From the NCBI RefSeq assembly GCF_004123835.1, contig NZ_MZMU01000012.1, positions 310,001-374,000 on the forward strand: a stretch of 64,000 nucleotides of DNA. The letters are read 5' to 3'. Under the pieces are notes generated by a model. That model saw only the letters and a program-made list of their open reading frames with translations, had not been told where the DNA came from and made no database searches. Positions 7,874 through 15,988 of this stretch are shown here, one piece after another. Each line of letters opens with the position of its first letter. The stretch's first letter is position 1. Made by a program: the position numbers and the translations under genes. This stretch comes from Rhizobium leguminosarum (GTDB taxonomy: Bacteria; Pseudomonadota; Alphaproteobacteria; Rhizobiales; Rhizobiaceae).

Positions 7874-9742
7874 ATGTTCCAGTCTTTCGAGGTTACCTCC
7901 ACGCCGCAATTCGGCAGGGATCGTGTATCGGCGCTGCGCGCTAGTTTCGATTCGCTCGGCATCGACGCCTTTCTTGTGCCGCGCGCCGATGAATTCAACG
8001 GCGAATATGTTCCTGCAGGTTCCGAGCGCCTCGCATGGCTGACGGGCTTCACCGGCTCGGCCGGCATTGCGCTGATCCTGCGCACGCAGGCGATCGTCTT
8101 CGTCGACGGGCGCTATGTGACGCAACTTGCCGAACAGGTCGATGGTTCGGTCTTTTCGGGTGGCGATCTCGTCAACGAGCCGCCGCATGTCTGGCTTGCC
8201 GCAAACGGAGCCAAGGGCCTGCGGCTCGGCATAGACCCCTGGCTGCATGCCGGGGCCGAGGTGCGCCGTCTGGAAAGGGCGCTGTCGGAGATCGGCGGCA
8301 CGCTGGTCTTCCTGCCGCACAATCCGCTCGACAGGCTTTGGGCTGACCGGCCGGCCGAGCCGCTTGGCGCGGTCAGCATCCAAAACGTCGTGCAGGCCGG
8401 CGTGCTGGCGAGGGAGAAGATTGCGACGATCGCCGCTGATCTTTCGAAGAAGAACCTTGCGGCGGTGCTGATCGCCGATCCCTCTTCGGTCGCCTGGACC
8501 TTCAATATCCGCGGCGCCGATGTACCGCACACGCCGCATCCGCTGGCGCGTGCCATTATCCATGCTGACGGCCGGGCCGAGATCTTCCTCGATAAGCGCA
8601 AGACCGGCATCGAGCCCGAGGCCTATCTCGCGCAGATCTGCACGCAGCTGCCGCCGTCGGCGCTGGAAGAAAAGCTCGCCGCCGTTTCCAGGGATGGCGG
8701 CCGCGTGCTGATCGACCCTGATATCGCCGCCTATGCGCTGGCCGAGATCATCCGCAAGGCGGGCGGCGAAGTGGTGGAGGGCGCCGATCCCGCCAAATTG
8801 CCGCGCGCAGTGAAGAATGACGTCGAGATCAATGGCTCGGCCGCCGCGCATCTGCAGGACGGGGCGGCGATGGTGGAATTCCTTTATTGGCTGTCGCAGA
8901 CGAAGCCCGGCACGGTGAGCGAGATCGCTGCTGCCGAGCATCTCGAAGCGGCGCGCGCCCGCGTCGGCCAGAGTATGCAGAACCCGCTGAAGGACATTTC
9001 CTTCGACACGATTTCGGGCGCCGGCGAACATGCGGCGATCATGCATTACCGCGTCACGACCGAGACCAACCGGATGATCGAGGCCGGCGAACTCTTCCTG
9101 ATCGATTCGGGCGCGCAATATATCAACGGCACGACCGACATCACTCGCACCGTTGGCATCGGCACTGTTTCGGAAGAGCATCGGCGCTTCTTCACGCTGG
9201 TGCTGAAGGGGATGATAGAGATCAGTACGGCGCGTTTCCCGAAGGGCACGCGCGGCTGCGACCTCGATCCGCTGGCGCGCATCGCGCTGTGGCGGGCCGG
9301 CGCCGATTTCGCCCATGGCACCGGCCACGGCGTCGGCTCCTATCTCTCTGTGCATGAAGGGCCGCAGCGCATCTCCAGGCTGTCGACCCAGGAACTGCTG
9401 CCCGGCATGATCCTTTCAAACGAGCCTGGCTATTACCGGCCCGGCAGCTTCGGCATCCGCATCGAGAACCTGATCTACGTGCGGGGGGCCGAAGAGATCG
9501 AGGGCGGCGATGCGCCGATGCTCGGGTTCGAGACGCTGACTTTCTGCCCGATCGACCGCAACCTCGTCATTCCGGCGCTTCTGACCCATGACGAACTGCA
9601 CTGGTTCAACGACTATCATCGCCGTACATGTGAGGCGCTGATGCCGCTCATCCACGATCACGATGTCAGGGCGTGGCTCGAAAACGCGACGCTGCCGCTG
9701 GAGTATCGAGAAAACGGCATTACAGCGTCGGCGAAGCTGTAA
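7874..9742 (+). CDS. M24 family aminopeptidase P (Xaa-Pro)
   Basis: A 622-residue metallopeptidase of the large, three-domain aminopeptidase P type, which removes an N-terminal residue preceding proline. Two N-terminal creatinase-like domains (to about residue 310) precede the C-terminal pita-bread catalytic domain. The dinuclear metal ligands are visible: Asp in LFLIDSGAQY and TTDITRTV, His in GTGHGVGSYL, Glu in LSNEPGYY, and Glu in IRIENLIY. The start at 7874 (MFQSFEV) is chosen because it begins the conserved part; an ATG at 7823 would add 17 residues and neither has a strong ribosome binding site. Cytoplasmic, no signal peptide. It converges on azlD. Confidence 0.93.
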   Translation: MFQSFEVTSTPQFGRDRVSALRASFDSLGIDAFLVPRADEFNGEYVPAGSERLAWLTGFTGSAGIALILRTQAIVFVDGRYVTQLAEQVDGSVFSGGDLVNEPPHVWLAANGAKGLRLGIDPWLHAGAEVRRLERALSEIGGTLVFLPHNPLDRLWADRPAEPLGAVSIQNVVQAGVLAREKIATIAADLSKKNLAAVLIADPSSVAWTFNIRGADVPHTPHPLARAIIHADGRAEIFLDKRKTGIEPEAYLAQICTQLPPSALEEKLAAVSRDGGRVLIDPDIAAYALAEIIRKAGGEVVEGADPAKLPRAVKNDVEINGSAAAHLQDGAAMVEFLYWLSQTKPGTVSEIAAAEHLEAARARVGQSMQNPLKDISFDTISGAGEHAAIMHYRVTTETNRMIEAGELFLIDSGAQYINGTTDITRTVGIGTVSEEHRRFFTLVLKGMIEISTARFPKGTRGCDLDPLARIALWRAGADFAHGTGHGVGSYLSVHEGPQRISRLSTQELLPGMILSNEPGYYRPGSFGIRIENLIYVRGAEEIEGGDAPMLGFETLTFCPIDRNLVIPALLTHDELHWFNDYHRRTCEALMPLIHDHDVRAWLENATLPLEYRENGITASAKL

Positions 9743-9777
9743 TGTCTTGAATTTCTGCGCCGGCCCCGGGCCGGTGC

Positions 9778-10086
9778 TCAGGCGCCGATCGTGTGGCGCC
9801 AGGTCATCACGACGATCCAGGCGGCGACCAGCATCCATGTATGGGTGAAGCGCAAGCCGACGAAGAGGGCGACGATCAGCGCCAGCTTCGATTCCCAGCC
9901 GCCGATGAAGAAGGCGGGTGCAACCAGCGTCGTCAGCACGGCGGCCGGCACGGCATTCAGCGCAGCCTCCATGCGCGGGGGAATGCTCTTCATTCGAGTG
10001 ATGAGGATATAGCCGCCGATGCGGGTGGCGAAGGTAGCGAGTGCTGCGGCGAGGATGACGAGCGCCATGTGAAGATCGAATTCCAT
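9778..10086 (-). CDS. azlD: AzlD small subunit of a branched-chain amino acid exporter
   Basis: AzlD is the small membrane partner of AzlC in an exporter known from the branched-chain amino acid and azaleucine resistance system. This 102-residue protein has about four hydrophobic segments (ALVILAAALATFATRIGGYI, AVPAAVLTTLVAPAFFIG, LALIVALFVGL and MLVAAWIVVM). Its start lies three bases past the azlC stop, so the two are translationally coupled. The conserved TRIGGY and AVPAAVLTTLVAP motifs match the family. Confidence 0.88.
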   Translation of the reverse strand: MEFDLHMALVILAAALATFATRIGGYILITRMKSIPPRMEAALNAVPAAVLTTLVAPAFFIGGWESKLALIVALFVGLRFTHTWMLVAAWIVVMTWRHTIGA

Positions 10087-10089
10087 GGC

Positions 10090-10821
10090 TCAGACCTCGT
10101 GCACTTCGGACTGAAGGGCGTCGGCTTCGAGATCAGGCTCTTGCGGCGGCAAAGGCAGCACGGCGGCGAGCACGATGCCGACGGCAGCGCCGAGGCTGAC
10201 ATGCCAGGGTGAGCCGACATAGCGGTAGGCGAGCACGGAAGCCACTGCGCTGACGAGCGCCACCGGCAGGAAATTGTCTCGCTTGCGGAAACCGAGGACG
10301 ATACCGAGGAAATAGGCGGGCAGCAGGATGTCGAGGCCTATGGCCTTGGGATCGCCAATGAAGCCGCCGAGCATGCCGCCGGCGACGCTGATCAGCACCC
10401 AGGGAATGTAAATGATGATGCCGAAGCCGAAATACCAGGCGAAGGTGAGTTGCCGGCCGGACTCGCCGCGCTTTACCGCTTCGGCGAATTGCGGATCGAC
10501 GAGCAGGAAAAAGGTAAAGAATTTCTGCACCGGCGTGAAATGGCCGATGTAGCGCGCCAGCGCCGCCGAATAGAGCACGTGGCGGAAATTGACGGCGAGG
10601 ATCGACAGCACGATCAGCCAGGCATGGACATTGTGACCAAAGAGTTCAATGCCGACCATCTGGCTGGCGCCGGCATAGACGGTGGCGCTCATGAAAGCGG
10701 TTTCGGCGAGCGACATGCCGTTTTCGACCGCAAGCGCTCCGAACAGGGCGCCAAAGGGCGCCGATGCCAGCGCAACGGCGGAGCCGCCCCGCAAACCTTC
10801 AACAAAGTCGGCGCGATTCAT
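10090..10821 (-). CDS. azlC: AzlC family branched-chain amino acid permease
   Basis: AzlC is the large subunit of a two-component exporter that, in characterised members, moves branched-chain amino acids or methionine out of the cell. The 243-residue protein has the family start GLRGGSAVALASAPFGALFGA and the motif SATVYAGASQMVGIEL, and about six to seven membrane segments. AGGAAAG precedes the ATG at a suitable distance. The C-terminal 25 residues are acidic and cytoplasmic. It forms a two-gene operon with azlD and is divergent from the DUF2164 gene, so the 130-bp gap holds its promoter. No regulator gene is adjacent. Confidence 0.92.
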   Translation of the reverse strand: MNRADFVEGLRGGSAVALASAPFGALFGALAVENGMSLAETAFMSATVYAGASQMVGIELFGHNVHAWLIVLSILAVNFRHVLYSAALARYIGHFTPVQKFFTFFLLVDPQFAEAVKRGESGRQLTFAWYFGFGIIIYIPWVLISVAGGMLGGFIGDPKAIGLDILLPAYFLGIVLGFRKRDNFLPVALVSAVASVLAYRYVGSPWHVSLGAAVGIVLAAVLPLPPQEPDLEADALQSEVHEV

Positions 10822-10953
10822 GACATCTTTCCTGTTGGAATTCAGGTTTCCCCTTATGGTCTACGGCTGGCAACGGCAATTGAATTTCATTGATTGACCA
10901 ATCGATTTCGCTGAACCATCAAAGTCCTGATCGCATTCGGTAAAGAGGCAAAC

Positions 10954-11199
10954 ATGAAGAAGATCGAATTTTCGAAGGAAGAAAAGGCTGAGATCGTTTC
11001 GCGCATCCGCGCTTATTTCGACCGGGAACTTGATCCCATCGGTGCATTGCCGGCTGAATTCCTGCTTGACTTCTTCGCCGAGGAGATCGGGCCGTACTTC
11101 TACAATCGAGGGCTAAGAGATGCCCAGGCCGCCTTATTGCAGAGAATGGACGACGTCGCCGAGGATATCCATCTTCTTGAGAGGGAGGAAAAATTCTAA
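10954..11199 (+). CDS. DUF2164 family protein
   Basis: An 81-residue protein of the uncharacterised DUF2164 family. Recognisable features are the opening IEFSKEEKAEI, the central YFDRELD, LPAEFLLDFFAEEIGPYFYNRGLRDAQ and a charged C-terminus. It is mostly helical with no membrane segment. AGAGG lies upstream of the ATG. Its TAA stop (11197-11199) is followed directly by AGCGCG, which is the beginning of an intergenic repeat that recurs elsewhere in the window. Function is unknown. Confidence 0.85.
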   Translation: MKKIEFSKEEKAEIVSRIRAYFDRELDPIGALPAEFLLDFFAEEIGPYFYNRGLRDAQAALLQRMDDVAEDIHLLEREEKF

Positions 11200-11268
11200 A
11201 GCGCGCCGCGACCTTTCAGATTCGCTTGTCGCGTTTAAACCGCTGCACAGTTTTGCGCGACATGCTTC
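11197..11268. repeat. Composite palindromic repeat, copy D (degenerate)
   Basis: Starting at the DUF2164 stop, TAAAGCGCG opens a sequence that also contains AACCGCTGCACAGTTTTGCGCGACATGC, related to copies at 34.5, 35.9 and 43.5 kb. The central part is shorter and diverged. Confidence 0.55.
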
Positions 11269-11364
11269 AGCGCCCCTGAAATCAAAACAGGGCCTTCACT
11301 TAACGCCAAATTATTTCTGCCCCGATATGGTCGAGGCGCTTTCGTTCACAGGGTTGCGTGTTAT

Positions 11365-12957
11365 TTGGCCGTGATTGTCTCTGCTATCGATGAACCTCGA
11401 TCCGCCAAGCTTGGCAAGGCGTTGATCTTTATGGTCTGGCTTGCGCTGGCGTCTGCGCTTTGCTGGTCCGAAACGGTCTGGCGTGACGAGGTTCGTGCTT
11501 TGTCACTCGCCCTCCAGGGGGATAATTTCATCGATATGCTTCGCCAGATGCATGGCGAGGGTCATCCTGCTGTCTGGTATATCCTTCTGCGCGCCGCCTA
11601 TATCGTCGTCGGTTCGCCGGTCGTCCTGAAGATACTTGCGCTGACGATTGCGGCAGCTGCCGCCTATCTTCTTGTTTTCCGGCTCAAACTGCCGCTTTCC
11701 ATCATGCTGCTGTCGTTGTTTGGCAGTTTTTCGCTTTTCGAATATGCCGCGATGTCGCGAAACTACGGCATCAGCATGCTGGTGATTTTCCTTATCGTCC
11801 TGAGCTGGGACAAAGGAGCACGCAACGGGATACTGCTCGGCCTGCTTTTTGCCTTGCTAGCCAATACCAACGTCCATTCGGTCGTCCTCGTCGGCGGCTT
11901 CCTTGCCTACTGGTTCTTCGATCTGGTTCTTGCGCGACCGAGATCTCCTCTGACGGAATATCGGGCCTTTGCGACGGCCGCTGCCATTGCCGCGCTTGGA
12001 ATTGCTCTCTGTTTCGCAACAGTCTATCCGACTTTCAACGATACGGGGCAGAACGATCTCAGCGGCGAGAATTTCGCCTTGCTTGCCCTTCGTGCTCTTG
12101 TCGTGCCCAGCTCGCATTTCATGGCGTTCTATCCCAACATCGTCCTTGAAGTGGTCGTGGCGTATCCGCTGGCGTCCCATATTTTTGCAGCGTTGATGTC
12201 CGTGCTCATCTACGGCAGCCTGCTGGCGTTGGCGGACCGGCGACCGGCGATGATCGCAGCGGCACTCGTCCTTCTAGGGCTTTCGCTCCTTTTTACGCTT
12301 GTCTATCCCGGCGGATACAGACATCAGGCGCTCTGGCTGGTTTTCATGATCGCCATCACTGCTTTGAGCCCACGCTCTCAGCGCGAGGGGGCAGGCGTTG
12401 CGGACATCGAGGCTGCCGGCGGTATCGTAAGGTTCGCCCGTCTGTGCTTCCCGATATTGCTGGCGCTACAGGTCGTGTCCGGCATCGAAAAGGTCAATCA
12501 GGCCTTCGTCGCTGAAATACCCTTCAGCCGAAGCAAGGATTTCGGTGCGTTCATGCAATCGCGCCCTGATCTCAAGGACGCGGTCATTATGGCGGATCCC
12601 GACTATCTCGTGGAAGCCTTGCCCTATTACGTCTCCAATCGCACCTATCTTCTGCGGGAGGAGCGGTTCGGCGCCATCGTGCGATACACAAAGAACGCGC
12701 GGCTTTCGCTCAGCCTTGCCGATATTCTGCAAACGGCACATCGATTGCAACAGAGTGAGCATGTGCCTGTCGTCATTCTTCTTTCGCAGCGGCTTGATCA
12801 GATTACTGCGCCCGTCTCCCTGCGTGAAAGCTACGTTTGGCGGTTGTCTCTGACGCCGGAAGACATTTCTGCTTTCCAGAGCGCGACAAGCCTCATCAAG
12901 CGCTTCGGCGCGACAGCGGGAAGCGATGAGACGTACGACGTCTACGTATTGAAATAG
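11365..12957 (+). CDS. Polytopic membrane protein, GT-C glycosyltransferase-like
   Basis: A 530-residue inner-membrane protein with about ten to twelve hydrophobic helices over residues 15-375, then a soluble C-terminal domain of about 150 residues. Its N-terminal part carries WRDEVRALSLAL after the first helix, followed by GEGHPAVWYILLR; an acidic Asp-Glu pair in the first periplasmic loop is the hallmark of GT-C transferases that use polyprenyl-linked sugars. I infer a cell-envelope glycosyltransferase role, not a specific substrate. The start is uncertain: TTG at 11365 has AGGG 11 bases upstream, and GTG at 11371 is possible. Base usage is slightly less GC-rich than its neighbours, which may hint at a different history. 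Confidence 0.7.
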   Translation: MAVIVSAIDEPRSAKLGKALIFMVWLALASALCWSETVWRDEVRALSLALQGDNFIDMLRQMHGEGHPAVWYILLRAAYIVVGSPVVLKILALTIAAAAAYLLVFRLKLPLSIMLLSLFGSFSLFEYAAMSRNYGISMLVIFLIVLSWDKGARNGILLGLLFALLANTNVHSVVLVGGFLAYWFFDLVLARPRSPLTEYRAFATAAAIAALGIALCFATVYPTFNDTGQNDLSGENFALLALRALVVPSSHFMAFYPNIVLEVVVAYPLASHIFAALMSVLIYGSLLALADRRPAMIAAALVLLGLSLLFTLVYPGGYRHQALWLVFMIAITALSPRSQREGAGVADIEAAGGIVRFARLCFPILLALQVVSGIEKVNQAFVAEIPFSRSKDFGAFMQSRPDLKDAVIMADPDYLVEALPYYVSNRTYLLREERFGAIVRYTKNARLSLSLADILQTAHRLQQSEHVPVVILLSQRLDQITAPVSLRESYVWRLSLTPEDISAFQSATSLIKRFGATAGSDETYDVYVLK

Positions 12958-13005
12958 GAGGCCCCGTCAGCAGGCTCTTCGGCCTCCGCTCTCTCCACCG
13001 CCGCC

Positions 13006-13671
13006 TCAGCCCTCGCGCTTCATCCGTTCACGGCGCGCGATTTCGGCTTCCGAAGGCTCCGTCATTCCGAAACTGCCGGTTTTGACCTCGCCCGCACGCT
13101 CGTAGACGCTCATGATGACGCCGGTCGTCGATACCGAGTTGGCGCTGAGCTTCAGAGCCTCCGGTTTGGCGCCTTCGCCGAACAAACGTTTGCCGGGGCC
13201 GAGGATGAGCGGGAAGGTCAGGAGCCGAAGTTCGTCGATCAGATCGTGCGCCAGCAGGGTCTGCAGCAGGCCGCTGCTGCCTTGCGTCAGAAGGTCGGGA
13301 CCGTCCTCCTGCTTCAAGCGGGCGATTTCAGCGGCGACATCGCCGCGCAGCGCAACGGTGTTTTCCCAGGTGAATGGTTCCTTCGACGTGGTCGCGACAT
13401 ATTTGGTCGCGGCATTGAAGGCTTTTCCAATGGGATCGTCTGCGCCGACGAAGGGCCAGTACGCGGCGAAGATCTCGTAGGTCTTGCGGCCGAGCAGCAG
13501 GGCGAAGGGGTCGTTGAAGATCCCGTCCATGAACTTGCCCATCGGCTCGTCCCAGTAATTGACGGTCCAGCCGCCAAGGGTGAAGCCGCCGGTCGGATCC
13601 TCCTGCGGCGCGCCCGGCGCCTGCATGACGCCATCCAAGCTCACGAAGGCTGCGGTAACAAGCTTTCTCAT
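13006..13671 (-). CDS. RibD C-terminal / dihydrofolate reductase-like protein
   Basis: A 221-residue protein of the DHFR-like superfamily typified by the RibD C-terminal domain and YyaP-type proteins. It shows MRKLVTAAFVSLDGVMQAPG at the start, the cofactor-loop segment LLLGRKTYEIFAAYWP, LLTQGSSGLLQTLL and the terminal strand LLTFPLILGPGKRLF. The fold predicts an NADPH-dependent reductase, but members of this branch mostly have unknown substrates and should not be called dihydrofolate reductases. It has a charged C-terminal tail (EIARRERMKREG). It lies 102 bp upstream of pncA on the same strand. Confidence 0.82.
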   Translation of the reverse strand: MRKLVTAAFVSLDGVMQAPGAPQEDPTGGFTLGGWTVNYWDEPMGKFMDGIFNDPFALLLGRKTYEIFAAYWPFVGADDPIGKAFNAATKYVATTSKEPFTWENTVALRGDVAAEIARLKQEDGPDLLTQGSSGLLQTLLAHDLIDELRLLTFPLILGPGKRLFGEGAKPEALKLSANSVSTTGVIMSVYERAGEVKTGSFGMTEPSEAEIARRERMKREG

Positions 13672-13773
13672 CTCTCAACTCCCATGATTCATCATTGGTG
13701 TGTTCAGAGCCAAGGACGGATGGACGTGTGCCGATCCGACATCCGCCACATTGTCTTTTATCGCTGATCTCAA

Positions 13774-14400
13774 TCAGCCGGCCAGCACCTTGGCGCTGTC
13801 GATGATCGCGATGCCATGCGTCTGCATCTCCTCGATGGCAGCGGCGACGCCTCCGGGCGTGATGCCGCGGCTTGCATCCTCGATGAAGCGCACGCGGACG
13901 CCCGGCATCATCTCCAGCGCGTCGAGCGCGGAGAACTTGACGCAATAGTCGGTCGCCAGCCCGCAGACGTCGAGGTCGGTGACGCCCTGATCCTCGAGGA
14001 AATCGGAAAGGCCAGTCAAGGCATCGCGGTCATTGTCGCGGAAGGCCGAATAGCTGTCGATATCAGGATCCTCGCCCTTCTGCTGGATCAAGTCGATCTC
14101 TTCGGATTTGAGTGCGGGGTGCAGTTCGGCATCGAGCGTACCCTGAATGCAGTGATCGGGCCACATCATCTGCGGTTTGCCCGACAGTTCTCCCATCTCG
14201 AAGGGGGCGGCACCGGGATGGGCGGAGGCGAAGCTGCCGTGGCCCGGCGGATGCCAGTCCTGCGAGGCGACGATCAGATCGTATTTGCCGCTGTCGATCA
14301 GTCTGTTTGCGACGGGAACCACCTTGTCGCCCTCCGGTACCGGCAGATTGCCGCCCGGACAGAAGCCGTTTTGAATGTCGACGAGCAGCAGCGCTTTCAT
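13774..14400 (-). CDS. pncA: Nicotinamidase PncA
   Basis: PncA hydrolyses nicotinamide to nicotinate and ammonia, feeding NAD salvage. The 208-residue isochorismatase-fold protein has the full catalytic triad: Asp8 in LLVDIQNGF, Lys108 in IQQKGEDPD, and the nucleophile Cys153 in LATDYCVKF. Metal ligands Asp48, His50 and His54 lie in DWHPPGHGSF. I use the ATG at 14400 (MKALLLVDIQ) because it begins the conserved core and has AAGGGA upstream; the longer frame adds 15 unrelated residues. It lies downstream of nothing on this strand within 320 bp, so it probably has its own promoter. Confidence 0.94.
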   Translation of the reverse strand: MKALLLVDIQNGFCPGGNLPVPEGDKVVPVANRLIDSGKYDLIVASQDWHPPGHGSFASAHPGAAPFEMGELSGKPQMMWPDHCIQGTLDAELHPALKSEEIDLIQQKGEDPDIDSYSAFRDNDRDALTGLSDFLEDQGVTDLDVCGLATDYCVKFSALDALEMMPGVRVRFIEDASRGITPGGVAAAIEEMQTHGIAIIDSAKVLAG

Positions 14401-14721
14401 CAAGGCCAATCCCTTCGCTTTATTGCAGTGTAAGACGCCAGGCACACCGAATGCATCAACTAGTGGATTTCCGGGCGCGGACGCGCAAGTGTTAATTCTG
14501 GCGCTAGCGGTAGTAAGTCGTCAAAACAGAGAGGCCTAATGCAATCATTGCGAGAGCTGGCGGCAGCTCTCGTGTTGAAATGGAACGGAGGGATGGAAAG
14601 GCTCGTGCATGATTTCCGGATTGCAGACACAGCCCGCGACGGCGGCAATTGCCGCGTCGGGACGCTTTTGTGCGGCATCGATGGATCGAGGCTCCCCCGG
14701 CAGAGCCCGGATCTCGGCCAG
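14401..14721. other. Intergenic region between pncA and the EF-hand gene
   Basis: About 320 bp with no supported gene. It contains a perfect 8-bp hairpin, GAGAGCTG-GCGG-CAGCTCTC near 14550-14570, without a T-run. A forward open frame from an ATG at 14539, preceded by AGAGAGG, runs into the antisense strand of the EF-hand gene; I do not regard it as a gene. Confidence 0.5.
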
Positions 14722-15213
14722 CTAGACCGCAGCCACGTCGTCGGCTGTGGAATCACCTGCTGCGGCGGAATTGCCGTAGGTATTGCGGTAGGCTTGAAGG
14801 GACGTCTGCATGTCGCTCAGCACGTTGGTGAGGAGCGGATCGCTGTCGCCTGAAGTCTTGATGCTGTTCGGATCGGCGGCGAGGAATTCGGACTCGGTCA
14901 ACTTGCCGTCACCATCCGTATCCATTGCGGCGAAGACGCCCTTGGAAGCGTCGTCGCTCTGATCGCTGTCGTCGCCCTGGTCGTCGCTGCCGTCGGTTTT
15001 CTGCATCGACAGCATCAGCGACAGGATGTCGGCGGTGATCTTCTTGACGATGTCGGTGTCGTCGCTGTCGGTTGACGCCGTGCCCGATGTCGAGGACTGC
15101 GAGGCGGCGGCCAACTCGTCCGCCGATATGACCCCATCGCCATTCTTATCGAGACTGGAAAGCGGAGACTGGTACTGTTTCACTGTGCTGCCGAGAGATG
15201 AAACACTGGTCAC
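14722..15213 (-). CDS. EF-hand domain protein
   Basis: A 163-residue acidic protein with two canonical EF-hand loops: DKNGDGVISADE (residues 22-33) and DTDGDGKLTESE (98-109). All oxygen-ligand positions, including the closing Glu, are filled, so calcium binding is likely. Between them is a hydrophobic helix (IVKKITADILSLMLSMQ) and a low-complexity Asp/Ser/Gln stretch. No signal peptide or membrane segment is evident; location and target are unknown. It starts at a GTG at 15213 with a very strong AAAGGAGG five bases upstream, suggesting efficient translation. It is a single-gene unit. Confidence 0.85.
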   Translation of the reverse strand: MTSVSSLGSTVKQYQSPLSSLDKNGDGVISADELAAASQSSTSGTASTDSDDTDIVKKITADILSLMLSMQKTDGSDDQGDDSDQSDDASKGVFAAMDTDGDGKLTESEFLAADPNSIKTSGDSDPLLTNVLSDMQTSLQAYRNTYGNSAAAGDSTADDVAAV

Positions 15214-15613
15214 TGGAACCTCCTTTGAAAAGTTCGTCGTGAAGCCTGCCTTTCATGGGTGGGCAGCCTCTGGGCTAAGCTGATTTGCGCAAAGCGTCAA
15301 AGCGACGTTTTGACAGGGCGGGAGTGTGATTGACGACGTGAGGCAACGCACGTCAAGCTTTCGGTTTCTAAAGCTTTCACATTGGATTTATAGCTTTTTT
15401 GGCGACTGGTTTGTCTGGGCGCGAATAAATCCATGCCGCTGTTGGACCGAAATTGCCGTAACGCAGCGTGCGGAGGAGCTATGGACGGAGTGTCCGGGTT
15501 TGCGCGGCTGCGACATTTCGTCTGCTTTCCGCGAGGGGCGACGTCAGGCCGACCTTGCTCCGGCTCATGATTTCTGCCTTTCTTACCGTTGGAAGCAAGC
15601 CGGAAGCGAAGCC
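15214..15613. other. Intergenic region upstream of two divergent genes
   Basis: About 400 bp between the divergent EF-hand and membrane-protein genes. The first part is AT-richer and likely holds the EF-hand promoter. A 29-codon open frame at 15481-15570 has a good GGAGG four bases upstream, but nothing else supports it. No repeat was seen. Confidence 0.45.
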
Positions 15614-15961
15614 ATGTCAGAGCCGGATCCCGACGAAAAGATCGATGCGACGTTTCGCAACGGGTCGCTGACGGCGGCCGGGATCATCCTCGGTTTCTCG
15701 CTTAATTTCATCAGTGTCTGGGTTTCCAATCCCAACGACTGGAGCCGCATCGATATTCCGCCGATGCTGTTCCTGACCGTGGGAATCGCTGTCCAGGTGA
15801 AAGTCTTTGCCGATTTGCTGGCGCGGGACTCTCTGTTTGCCGCCAAATATGACCGGTCTCGCCGGCTCTTTCTGATCGGATTGGGAATCGTCGCCGCGGG
15901 AATAGGCATCGCTCTGATCAACGATATTCTCGGGCTCGGAAGGATGCGGATGCTCGGGTGA
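15614..15961 (+). CDS. Small three-helix membrane protein, unknown
   Basis: A 115-residue protein I cannot assign to a family. After a short charged start (MSEPDPDEKIDATFRNG) it has three hydrophobic helices: LTAAGIILGFSLNFISVWV, MLFLTVGIAVQVKVFADLL and LFLIGLGIVAAGIGIALIND. Basic residues between helices two and three (KYDRSRR) suggest an inner-membrane orientation with that loop in the cytoplasm. The ATG at 15614 starts the conserved-looking part; a longer in-frame opening upstream is unlikely to be coding. It converges on uvrD with a 27-bp gap. Confidence 0.65.
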   Translation: MSEPDPDEKIDATFRNGSLTAAGIILGFSLNFISVWVSNPNDWSRIDIPPMLFLTVGIAVQVKVFADLLARDSLFAAKYDRSRRLFLIGLGIVAAGIGIALINDILGLGRMRMLG

Positions 15962-15988
15962 ACGTTTTCGCGCCGTGTTGATGCGAGG

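Noticed and set aside
14539..14853. A 104-codon forward frame with AGAGAGG upstream
   Set aside because: Most of it is antisense to the EF-hand gene, and its product has no recognisable features; the ribosome site is probably coincidental.
15481..15570. A 29-codon frame with GGAGG four bases upstream
   Set aside because: Too short to judge, no terminator, and no sign of constraint.
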